The position numbers were made by a program, and so were the translations under genes. A stretch of DNA of 36,030 nucleotides from Bacillota bacterium. GTDB lineage: Bacteria; Bacillota; Clostridia; Peptostreptococcales; Anaerovoracaceae. The stretch spans positions 1-36,030 of the forward strand of contig JARBUO010000023.1 of NCBI GenBank assembly GCA_029239605.1, given 5' to 3'. Below the pieces are notes generated by a model that did not search any database, was not told where the DNA came from, and worked only from the letters and a program-made list of their open reading frames with translations. Shown in pieces: positions 7,272-14,607 of the stretch. Position 1 is the first letter of the stretch; every line of letters starts with the position of its first letter.

Positions 7272-8366
7272 ATGTTTGAAGTACTGAAGAATCAAGAATT
7301 AAAAGTAATTGCTGTGGGAGATTATTACGTATCTCCGGAAACCATGGTAAAGGCGGTCAGACAATCTCCTTTGGCTGCGAAGGAAATTGTTACATGCTTT
7401 TGGGGAGATGATGATCAACAGGCGTTTGCCGCGAGACAGATCAATGTAGAGCGAAATGGTCCTGAGGCGGAAGCCTATGCGGCTGGGATTGACGAAGCCA
7501 TTGAGGATGCAGATGTTCTGATCACCCATTTCTCTCCTGTGCCTAGAAGCTTGATTGAAAAGGGAAAAAATTTAAAGGCGATTTTGACCTGCCGCGGAGG
7601 CTTGGAACATATTTGCGTCGAAGCTGCCAGTGAACGTAATATCCCGGTGATCAATGTGATACGAAATGCAGAGCCGGTGGCGGACTTTGCGCTGGGGATG
7701 ATTCTTGCTCTGACAAGAAACATTGCTGTTTCTCATTGCGGCATGATGCGGGGAGAATGGATGAAGGACTTTCCGAATTCTGCTTTCACCACCACGTTGT
7801 CTCAGTTGACTGTCGGTCTGGCAGGTGTGGGGAATATTGGAATGGAGCTGGCCCTTCGTTTGAAAGCTTTGGGTGTATCCCTCATTGCTCACGACGAATA
7901 TACCTCGAAAGAGAGACTTGCGAAAAACGGACTGGGAGAAATGCGCCTGGTGCCTTCTTTGGAAGAGTTGTTTCGGGAAGCCGACGTTGTCAGTCTGCAT
8001 TTAAGGCTGACGGAGGAAAATCTTAAGGTAATCAATAAAAACTATTTCTCGTTGATGAAGCCTACAGCTTATTTTATTAATACAGCCAGGGGTGGACTGG
8101 TGAACCAGGAGGATTTGATACAGGCGCTAAAGGATAGAACCATTGCAGGTGCTGCACTGGACGTTTATGATGCGGAGCCCCTTGACGCGGATTCGGAGCT
8201 GCTGAAGCTTGATAACGTTCTTTTGACCCCTCATATTGCGGGACAGACGGTAGATGCCATTCCTAAATCCCCGTTTATGTTGATGAAAGAGGTTGGGAAA
8301 ATCATCAGAGACGGTGTCACGGACAGGATTGTCAATTGTCATGCATTAAAAAAGGAAGTGCTGTAG
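7272..8366 (+). CDS. D-isomer-specific 2-hydroxyacid dehydrogenase
   Basis: The protein has 364 residues from ATG 7272, which follows GGAGGGG; the open frame extends further upstream but without another good start. The Rossmann motif is GLAGVGNIG, the substrate arginine lies in TARGGLVNQEDL, and the catalytic Glu/His pair lies in YDAEPL and TPHIAGQT. The family reversibly reduces 2-keto acids with NAD(P)H (phosphoglycerate, glycerate and lactate types). It is longer than the usual 310-330 because of extra N-terminal sequence. Its position between a PTS and a class II aldolase suggests it handles a short hydroxyacid or keto acid made from the imported carbohydrate; this is inference. Confidence 0.9.
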   Translation: MFEVLKNQELKVIAVGDYYVSPETMVKAVRQSPLAAKEIVTCFWGDDDQQAFAARQINVERNGPEAEAYAAGIDEAIEDADVLITHFSPVPRSLIEKGKNLKAILTCRGGLEHICVEAASERNIPVINVIRNAEPVADFALGMILALTRNIAVSHCGMMRGEWMKDFPNSAFTTTLSQLTVGLAGVGNIGMELALRLKALGVSLIAHDEYTSKERLAKNGLGEMRLVPSLEELFREADVVSLHLRLTEENLKVINKNYFSLMKPTAYFINTARGGLVNQEDLIQALKDRTIAGAALDVYDAEPLDADSELLKLDNVLLTPHIAGQTVDAIPKSPFMLMKEVGKIIRDGVTDRIVNCHALKKEVL

Positions 8367-8514
8367 CGGCATTTGTTGCAAATGAAATATGATAGAAATA
8401 AGCGCTGCAGAACGAAATGATGTGGAAGAATATGCTTATTAGATAAACTTCAATTAGAATGAACTTCTCCTGATGGAGAATTGTGAATAGAAACGATTGC
8501 GAGGAGGTAACGAT

Positions 8515-9165
8515 ATGATATTGCAACAGGAAAGAGAACAGATTGTTGAATATGGAAAAAAACTGATTGAAACAGGCCTTTCGGTAGGAACCTTTGGGAA
8601 TCTCAGCATCTATAATCCTGCTGAGAATTTAATGGCCATCAGTCCCAGCGGACTCGATTATTATCAAACAAAACCGGAAGACGTAGTCGTGCTAACGCCG
8701 GACGGCAAACTGGTGGACGGGAAGAGAAAGCCCTCCAGTGAATACGATATGCATCGGATTTTCTATCTGAAGCGGCCTGGCATCAATGCGGTGGTCCATA
8801 CCCATTCAAGATTTGCTACGACGCTGGCTTGCTTGAATTGGAGCATTGAGCCGCTGCATTATCTTGTGGGATATGCGGGAAAAGATGTCCCTTGCAGTAA
8901 ATACGTACAGTTTGGAACCTATGATCTGGCGGAGTCGGCACTGGAAACTATGGGAGATCGGTATGCATGCCTCCTTGGAAACCATGGATTGCTGGCTTGC
9001 GGAGGAGAGATCGGTTATGCTTTTGACGTAGCGCAGCAGATTGAATTTGTGTCGGAGCTTTATTATCGCTGCAAAGCAGCCGGAGAACCGGTTCTTTTGA
9101 GCGATGAGCAAATTTCCGGTGTACTGGAAGGGTTTAAAACCTATGCGGTACGCGGATCGAAGTAA
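8515..9165 (+). CDS. Class II aldolase (fuculose-phosphate aldolase/adducin family)
   Basis: The protein has 216 residues. It shows the Zn-aldolase layout of L-fuculose-1-phosphate aldolase: Glu76 in KPSSE, His95 and His97 in VVHTHS, and His157 in GNHGLL, equivalent to E73, H92, H94 and H155 of the E. coli enzyme. It should cleave a ketose-phosphate to dihydroxyacetone phosphate and an aldehyde. A strong GAGGAGG site at 8501-8507 selects ATG 8515 over an upstream TTG at 8497. The Enzyme I gene follows at once. Substrate unassigned. Confidence 0.9.
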   Translation: MILQQEREQIVEYGKKLIETGLSVGTFGNLSIYNPAENLMAISPSGLDYYQTKPEDVVVLTPDGKLVDGKRKPSSEYDMHRIFYLKRPGINAVVHTHSRFATTLACLNWSIEPLHYLVGYAGKDVPCSKYVQFGTYDLAESALETMGDRYACLLGNHGLLACGGEIGYAFDVAQQIEFVSELYYRCKAAGEPVLLSDEQISGVLEGFKTYAVRGSK

Positions 9166-9189
9166 GTGAAAAAAGAGAGGATAGAAACT

Positions 9190-10923
9190 ATGAATCTTTT
9201 GCAGGGACTGACAGGCGCAGCGGGCTGTGCTGCAGGAACGGCGGTTGTAATAGAAAATAAGAATATAGCCATTGAAAAGAAACTGGTGAAAGAGCCTGAG
9301 GCTGAAATTGCCGGAATCCAGGAGGCCAGAAAAAAATATGATCTTCAGCTTGCGGAATTGGAGAAAAAGGCAGAAACGGAAGTGGGCGAAGAAGGGGCCG
9401 GCATTTTCATGGCTTATCGTGAAATGCTTTCCGATGACGTTTTTTTTGATAAAATTTTTGACAGAATTCGTTTGGAAAAGGTGAATGCGGAATACGCCAT
9501 TGACCAGGAACGGGCTGAATTGGCGGGCCTTTTTGAAAAAATGGACGACGCATATCTGAAAGAGAGGGCGACGGATATTAATAATGTCTGTATGGAGCTG
9601 ATTGCTGTGATTCAGAAGGTTGACGGCGGTATGGGCTTTGACCGGTCTCTCGGCAGCGACTTGATCGCTGTTGCGGAAGATCTGACGCCTGCTGATACCA
9701 TCAAGATGGACAAGTCGATTCTGAAAGGAATTGTGACAGAAACCGGAGGTGTAACTTCGCATACGGTGATTCTGGCGAAAACTCTGGGAATTCCTGCAAT
9801 TGTAGGTGTTAAGGGGGCTCGGACTGCGGTTTCTACCGGAGATGCTGTTTTGGTCTACGGAGATGAAGGCAAGATGATCGTTTGTCCGGGGGAAGCGGAG
9901 AAGAAAGAGTTTGAAGCCAAATTGGAACAGGAAAACCGAAAAAAAGCACTGTTTGATTCTGTGAAAAGCCGCCCTGCGGTGACACTTGATGGGAAAACAG
10001 TTCGTGTCAATATCAATTCCGGCGACTCGGACAGCATTGCGAATTTTAAATGCGATGAGTGCGACGGGGTGGGACTTTTCCGGACGGAATTTATCTACAT
10101 GGATCACCGGGATTATCCAACGGAAGAAGAGCAGTATGAAATTTATCGCTCCATGGCTCAGATGAATCAGGGCAAGGAATTGATCATCAGAACCCTTGAT
10201 ATTGGCGGTGATAAACAGCTGGAATATATGGATCTTCCGAAAGAGAGCAATCCTTTCCTCGGATATCGAGCCATTCGGCTTTGCCTGGAACGGGTGGATG
10301 TGTTCAAGACGCAGCTGCGGGCAATTCTTCGTGCAGGTGTTTATGGTGACGTGAAGATCATGTTTCCAATGATCGTAAATTTGGAAGAGCTTTTGAGAGC
10401 AAAAGAAATTCTGGAGGAGGCCAAGGAAGAACTGAAAGCAGAAGGTATGAACTTCCGTGCTGATATCCCGGTTGGGATTATGGTTGAAACTCCGGCAGCG
10501 GTTCTGCTCAGCGACAAACTGGCTGAGGAAGTTTCCTTCTTCAGCATTGGCTCCAATGATCTGATTCAGTATACGACTGCATCGGATAGAATGAATGAAC
10601 GGGTACAGTCTCTGTATGACAGCTTTAATATATCGGTTCTCAGGAGTATTCGCATGGTTTGCGAAAATGCGGCGCGTCATGGCGTGGATGTGGGGATCTG
10701 CGGAGAAGCGGCGTCGGATACAAAGCTGGTTCCTCTTTGGGTTGCCATGGGTGTGGATGAGTTAAGTGTTGTACCATCACAGGTAGCGAAAGTGAAATAT
10801 ATGATTGGAAGGCTTTCGAAAGAAGAAATGGAAAGGGAGCTGGCTGAAGTACTTTCCCTGGGCAGGATTCAGGATGTGAAGGACAGGCTTGCGGGGATCG
10901 AAACGAAGCTGCTGAATGAATAA
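9190..10923 (+). CDS. ptsI: PTS Enzyme I (phosphoenolpyruvate-protein phosphotransferase)
   Basis: The protein has 577 residues from ATG 9190, chosen because GAGAGG (9175-9180) is 9 bases upstream and MNLLQGLTGAAG matches a normal Enzyme I start; a GTG at 9166, touching the preceding stop codon, is also possible. The phosphohistidine is His191 in GGVTSHTVILAK. The PEP-binding barrel has GVGLFRTEFIY, the IGSNDL segment and the active-site cysteine in GICGEA. It moves phosphate from PEP to HPr. Enzyme I is usually next to ptsH; here it sits in a sugar-specific operon whose HPr gene is broken, so it must use HPr encoded elsewhere or be left without a partner. Confidence 0.95.
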   Translation: MNLLQGLTGAAGCAAGTAVVIENKNIAIEKKLVKEPEAEIAGIQEARKKYDLQLAELEKKAETEVGEEGAGIFMAYREMLSDDVFFDKIFDRIRLEKVNAEYAIDQERAELAGLFEKMDDAYLKERATDINNVCMELIAVIQKVDGGMGFDRSLGSDLIAVAEDLTPADTIKMDKSILKGIVTETGGVTSHTVILAKTLGIPAIVGVKGARTAVSTGDAVLVYGDEGKMIVCPGEAEKKEFEAKLEQENRKKALFDSVKSRPAVTLDGKTVRVNINSGDSDSIANFKCDECDGVGLFRTEFIYMDHRDYPTEEEQYEIYRSMAQMNQGKELIIRTLDIGGDKQLEYMDLPKESNPFLGYRAIRLCLERVDVFKTQLRAILRAGVYGDVKIMFPMIVNLEELLRAKEILEEAKEELKAEGMNFRADIPVGIMVETPAAVLLSDKLAEEVSFFSIGSNDLIQYTTASDRMNERVQSLYDSFNISVLRSIRMVCENAARHGVDVGICGEAASDTKLVPLWVAMGVDELSVVPSQVAKVKYMIGRLSKEEMERELAEVLSLGRIQDVKDRLAGIETKLLNE

Positions 10924-10952
10924 AACCATCCGGATGAAAGGGGTGCGACGTA

Positions 10953-11339
10953 ATGCATAAATGTGTATACTGCGGAAAGAAATTTGAGGATGATTCCATA
11001 AAAGCCAGTGCTTTAACCCGTGAGTTTGCAGTGTGCAGTGAAACTTGTAAAGCGGGAACGGAACGATATGTGCAGATGGATAAGAAGTACAAGCTCTACA
11101 TGTACCTTGCAATTTTTGTAGCAGCCATCAGCATTTTACTGAATCTTGTATTGAATAAGGGAATGATGCTGATCTATTGCATGCAGGTTCTGGCAGGTGT
11201 TGCATTTTTGATCTTTCCTTATCCTATTTCCTCCTTTGAATCCTTTTATAGCTGCCCGATCAAAACGGTGGTATGGGTGTGCAGGATCATCGGTTCGTTT
11301 TTTATCCTGTTCGGAATTTATCTGATAGCCGCGGCATAA
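10953..11339 (+). CDS. Small Zn-ribbon-like membrane protein of unknown function
   Basis: This 128-residue protein is not a family I can name. The N-terminus has CVYCGKKF and then CSETC, a CxxC...CxxxC arrangement that could bind one zinc. Three hydrophobic segments follow (about residues 50-70, 72-95 and 103-127). AAAGGGG precedes ATG 10953, 29 bases after Enzyme I, so it is probably co-transcribed. A cytoplasmic zinc knuckle attached to a membrane anchor could bring a soluble partner to the membrane, but there is no direct evidence for a link to the PTS. Confidence 0.6.
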   Translation: MHKCVYCGKKFEDDSIKASALTREFAVCSETCKAGTERYVQMDKKYKLYMYLAIFVAAISILLNLVLNKGMMLIYCMQVLAGVAFLIFPYPISSFESFYSCPIKTVVWVCRIIGSFFILFGIYLIAAA

Positions 11340-11423
11340 TGGGTATGAAAACAAAAAGAGAGCGATAGCGGAATTCCTCCGATAAGGATGTTTGTGAAGA
11401 GGAAAATGCCGTGATTAAAATGG

Positions 11424-11459
11424 AAAAGCCACAGGTTTTGAAATCCTGCGGCTTTTCTT
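11424..11459. terminator. Bidirectional terminator between convergent genes
   Basis: Stem AAAAGCC-A-CAGG / CCTG-C-GGCTTTT (11424-11435 with 11445-11456), one internal mismatch, flanked by TCTT on the plus strand. It separates the membrane-protein gene from the opposite-strand aldolase. Confidence 0.7.
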
Positions 11460-11475
11460 AATGGGGAAAATTTGT

Positions 11476-12156
11476 TTACGACTCGATTCTCTTAACCAGT
11501 TCCTTTGGAATGACTGCTGTGTCCTGACCGTAATATTTGAAGACATCAATTGATTGCTGGATCTGTTTGTCGTTAAGCTTCTTTGTTTCTCCGCATGCTC
11601 TTGCAGCAAGATAACATTTTGCAGACTCTTCCATATAAACGGCGGCGTACAGAGCTTGTTTCAAAGAGGTGCCTACTGTCATAACGCCGTGGTTTGCAAG
11701 GATGACAGCAAGGCTGTCACCAAGATTGTTCACGGTATCGATTCCCATATCAATGCTGCCCGGGGAGCTGAAAGGTGTTACTTTAACACTTCCTGCTGTT
11801 GCGTTAGCCAATGTAGTCAAATCCGCACGGAATTCATCCTCGATGAGACTGATGGCGGTGGCATAGGGTTGGTGGGTATGAATTACCGCGTTGAGATCCG
11901 GTCTTTTCTGGAAGATGTAAAGAATGCCGTCGGTATCGGAGGATGGCTTTCTGGCACCTTCGATGACGTTTCCTTCTATATCCATAACGATCACATCGTC
12001 GGCTACCATATCTTCGTAGATCATTCCGGAAGGTGTGATCAGAATTTCGCCTGTGGCGGTTCTTAAGCTGAGATTTCCTCCGGAAAGTGCAATCAGGCCA
12101 TATCTGTCCAAGGTCATTCCTGCTTTTATAATTTCTAATTTTTCTTTTTCAAACAT
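11476..12156 (-). CDS. Class II aldolase / L-ribulose-5-phosphate 4-epimerase-like protein
   Basis: The protein has 226 residues. Zinc ligands His93 and His95 in VIHTHQ and His156 in ANHGVM are present. The usual aldolase KPSSE is KPSSD (Asp74), as in AraD-type ribulose-phosphate 4-epimerases rather than fuculose-phosphate aldolases. Epimerase or aldolase chemistry on a phosphorylated pentulose or tetrulose is therefore possible. GGAGGTAACG precedes ATG 12156 on the minus strand. It is transcribed towards the PTS operon from its own promoter and is probably part of the same catabolic scheme. It is clearly not a close copy of the aldolase at 8515. Confidence 0.87.
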   Translation of the reverse strand: MFEKEKLEIIKAGMTLDRYGLIALSGGNLSLRTATGEILITPSGMIYEDMVADDVIVMDIEGNVIEGARKPSSDTDGILYIFQKRPDLNAVIHTHQPYATAISLIEDEFRADLTTLANATAGSVKVTPFSSPGSIDMGIDTVNNLGDSLAVILANHGVMTVGTSLKQALYAAVYMEESAKCYLAARACGETKKLNDKQIQQSIDVFKYYGQDTAVIPKELVKRIES

Positions 12157-12196
12157 TAGGCGTTACCTCCGCTATTCATCGTGTTGTTTTAAATCT

Positions 12197-12225
12197 ATCA
12201 TAACATAAATCAGAAAATACCACAA
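12197..12225 (-). promoter_or_regulatory. Promoter of the opposite-strand aldolase/epimerase
   Basis: On the minus strand: TTGTGG (12225-12220), 17 bp, TATGAT (12202-12197) with the extended -10 dinucleotide TG. Confidence 0.6.
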
Positions 12226-12464
12226 CGGAAATGAATGAAATATAAGCAAAATTTCATAAAAATATTCCTGATTCTATTTCTGATAAATACTTTGGGATGT
12301 TTGAATGTGTTGTGAAAATCGCTGAAATTTCAAAGAATTGCATTAATATGCTTAACGAATACACGGTTTGTGACTACATGAGACACGGATAAGTTTGACT
12401 GAACAAAAAAATATAATTGAGAAAATATGTTCAGAAATATAATTTGTTTGTTCTCTCTGTAAAT

Positions 12465-12498
12465 TCTCCACATTATCTCCACATCATTCTGTTATGAT
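12465..12498 (+). promoter_or_regulatory. Extended -10 promoter with paired 9-bp direct repeats before the HMA/TauE gene
   Basis: TATGAT (12493-12498) has an upstream TG (12490-12491), making an extended -10. In the -35 zone, where no good TTGACA exists, TCTCCACAT occurs twice (12465-12473 and 12476-12484), exactly one helical turn apart. This looks like an activator or response-regulator site that replaces the -35 element. Confidence 0.5.
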
Positions 12499-12530
12499 AA
12501 ATATAAATCAAAACAAAGGGGAGATCGATC

Positions 12531-13976
12531 GTGGGAAAAACCTATATCACGAGGACATATAAAATAAACGGTATGACTTGCGTCAACTGCGAACATAGAA
12601 TTGAGCGAAGCCTAAAAAATCAGAGCGGGATAGCCAATGCCGTTGTGAGCTATACAAAAGGAACTGCTGCTGTAACCTTTGACCCTGAAGTAATTCGAGA
12701 ATCGGAGATCAAGGAACTGATCCGAAAACTTGGATATCAGCCTGCTGGGTCAGCAGTTTCCGAAGCTCCAGTGAGCAGCATAAAGCTTGCCGGGGTATTT
12801 GTGGTGCTGCTGGCGCTGTACGTGATTTTCAGCAGATTTGGAGGACTTCAGATCTTTAACTCCTTTCCGGAAGCAAAAGAAGGAATGGGATACGGGATGC
12901 TGTTTGTGATCGGGCTTCTCACTTCAACTCATTGCATTGCTATGTGCGGCGGGATTAATCTATCTCAGTGTGTACCAAACGCAGCCGGTTCGCCCAAAGG
13001 CTCTGACGCTCCTGATGCAGGGTTTGTTTCTAAAATTTCGAGCCTGGTGCCGAGCATTCAATATAATGCAGGCAGAGTGATCTCCTACACTGTCATTGGA
13101 GGAATTGTCGGGGCCTTGGGACAGATCGTTACGTTTACCGGAGCTGCAAAGGGAATGATCGCTGTGATCGCAGGACTCTTCATGGTCATCATGGGTCTCA
13201 ACATGCTGAATCTTTTTCCATGGCTAAGACGTTTGAACCCGAGAATGCCAAAGGTTTTTGCGGTTAAGATAGATGAGAGGAAAAAAGGCGGCAGACCGCT
13301 GTATGTTGGCTTGCTCAACGGGCTTATGCCCTGCGGTCCGCTTCAGGCGATGCAGCTTTATGCACTTTCAACAGGAGATCCGGTGAAGGGCGCGTTATCC
13401 ATGCTGCTGTTCAGTTTGGGTACGGTTCCCCTAATGTTCGGACTGGGCGCACTTAGTACGGTGCTGACCAAACGATTTACTCGGCGGATGATGACCGTTA
13501 GCGCTGCACTGGTCATCCTGCTTGGTGTTTTTATGCTGAGCAATGGAATGTCACTATCGGGATTCGCAGTGCCTTCCTTCGCCTCTGGATTTGGAAAGGC
13601 GGACGCTGCTTCTCAAAGCGTGAAAGCGGAACTTGGAGACGGGGTTCAGACTGTGACAACACAGCTAACTTCCGGGGGGTACGAGCCCATTGCTGTTCAG
13701 GCCGGGATACCGGTACAGTGGAATCTTCATGCGGAACAGGAAGACCTCAACGGCTGCAATTACCGGATTATTATTCCGGAATATAACATTGAAAAGCAGC
13801 TTGAGCCCGGAGATAATCTGATTACCTTTACCCCTGAGAAAAGCGGCTTTGTTTCCTTTAGCTGCTGGATGGGGATGATCAGAAGTCAGATCGCTGTCGT
13901 GGATGATCTGGCAGATTCGACCCAGATTCCGGTTTCGCAGACACTGCCGTCCTACCAATCCAGCTGCTGCCAGTAG
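12531..13976 (+). CDS. HMA domain - TauE/SafE-type membrane domain - cupredoxin-like fusion protein
   Basis: The protein has 481 residues in three parts. Residues 1-75 are a heavy-metal-associated domain with GMTCVNC (Cys17, Cys20). Residues about 85-345 are a TauE/SafE-DsbD-like membrane domain with conserved cysteines in HCIAMCGG and LMPCGP. Residues about 370-465 are an extracytoplasmic cupredoxin-like domain with possible ligands His400, Cys409 and the Cys445-x-Met-x-Met cluster. The chain ends in SSCCQ. GTG 12531 follows AAGGGGA. Lying upstream of csoR-copA, it probably moves copper (or electrons for copper handling) across the membrane. The family is often annotated sulfite exporter, which is unlikely to be its role here. 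Confidence 0.85.
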   Translation: MGKTYITRTYKINGMTCVNCEHRIERSLKNQSGIANAVVSYTKGTAAVTFDPEVIRESEIKELIRKLGYQPAGSAVSEAPVSSIKLAGVFVVLLALYVIFSRFGGLQIFNSFPEAKEGMGYGMLFVIGLLTSTHCIAMCGGINLSQCVPNAAGSPKGSDAPDAGFVSKISSLVPSIQYNAGRVISYTVIGGIVGALGQIVTFTGAAKGMIAVIAGLFMVIMGLNMLNLFPWLRRLNPRMPKVFAVKIDERKKGGRPLYVGLLNGLMPCGPLQAMQLYALSTGDPVKGALSMLLFSLGTVPLMFGLGALSTVLTKRFTRRMMTVSAALVILLGVFMLSNGMSLSGFAVPSFASGFGKADAASQSVKAELGDGVQTVTTQLTSGGYEPIAVQAGIPVQWNLHAEQEDLNGCNYRIIIPEYNIEKQLEPGDNLITFTPEKSGFVSFSCWMGMIRSQIAVVDDLADSTQIPVSQTLPSYQSSCCQ

Positions 13977-14047
13977 AGGTAAGCTGTTACCCGAGAATTC
14001 AAAGATTATAATTTAGCAGTTGTGTAAAATAACTGCTTATGTTATGC

Positions 14048-14076
14048 TTGAAATATACCGTACGGGGGTATAGTAT
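14048..14076 (+). promoter_or_regulatory. Promoter of the csoR-copA operon
   Basis: TTGAAA (14048-14053), 17 bp, TAGTAT (14071-14076). The CsoR operator fills the spacer between the two boxes, so bound repressor would block RNA polymerase. The predicted leader is over 110 nt and has a small GCGGG/CCCGC hairpin (14161-14181) just before the ribosome site. Confidence 0.65.
14055..14071. promoter_or_regulatory. CsoR operator
   Basis: ATACCGTACGGGGGTAT: ATACC and GGTAT arms around a G-rich centre. This is nearly the known Bacillus subtilis copZA CsoR box, and it lies upstream of a csoR gene. Confidence 0.85.
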
Positions 14077-14198
14077 AAAAACCAATAGAACAGCAAATGA
14101 TAGGTATAATTCGTTTAACCGGGTGGTACTGGTGGAATGCAAGTGAACATAAATATGTGAGCGGGTGTTGAAACTGCCCGCAATAAGGAGGATCTGAA

Positions 14199-14591
14199 AT
14201 GGCAGAAATAATCGATAAAAAGAAGACTGGTCGCGGGAAAGGCGAGGTGGATCAGCTTGAAAGGACCAGTGAAAATCCTTGTCATAATTGCTCTGTGAAG
14301 AAGAATGCACAGGATGAGAATATCACCATCAGAGAAGAGAAGCTGAAAGCCAGCCTTGTCACGCGGCTCAATCGGGTGGAAGGACAGGTGCGCGGCATCA
14401 AAGGTATGATTGAAAGAGACGTTTATTGCAATGATGTGCTCAATCAGATTTCAGCGGTTCAAGCGGCGCTGGATTCTGTCAGCAAGCTGGTCTTGGAAAA
14501 TCATATTCGAGGCTGTCTCGTTGAAAAAATACAGGCCGGCGATGACAAAATCGTCGATGAGCTGCTTGTTACCATTGGGAAAATGTTATAG
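14199..14591 (+). CDS. csoR: CsoR-family copper-sensing repressor
   Basis: The protein has 130 residues. The copper-binding triad is Cys77 (DVYCNDV), His102 and Cys106 (NHIRGC); the 25- and 4-residue spacings equal those of M. tuberculosis CsoR (C36-H61-C65). The four-helix core begins at [19 protein letters not shown], the family signature. About 48 extra N-terminal residues, with another Cys pair (PCHNC), precede the core. ATG 14199 follows AAGGAGG. Copper(I) binding would release it from the operator at 14055-14071 and turn on copA. It is followed by copA after 16 bases. Confidence 0.95.
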   Translation: MAEIIDKKKTGRGKGEVDQLERTSENPCHNCSVKKNAQDENITIREEKLKASLVTRLNRVEGQVRGIKGMIERDVYCNDVLNQISAVQAALDSVSKLVLENHIRGCLVEKIQAGDDKIVDELLVTIGKML

Positions 14592-14607
14592 AAAGGACGT
14601 GAACACT

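Larger units (their letters stand above)
12157..12530. other. Divergent intergenic region, 374 bp
   Basis: Apart from the two promoters listed separately it is AT-rich and I see no gene. It contains a decamer AAATATAATT twice (near 12411 and 12436) and a distant GAACAAA/TTTGTTC inverted pair, both of doubtful meaning in such AT-rich sequence. Confidence 0.5.

Noticed and set aside
8806..10680. A 624-codon open frame on the minus strand, opposite the aldolase end and Enzyme I
   Set aside because: It is antisense to well-supported genes, has no ribosome site at its start, and its composition (rich in Phe, His, Arg, Asn, Ser) is what the reverse of a biased coding strand gives.
12403..12455. 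GAACAAA/TTTGTTC inverted pair as an operator
   Set aside because: The arms are far apart in very AT-rich sequence and match only 7 bases, so chance is likely.
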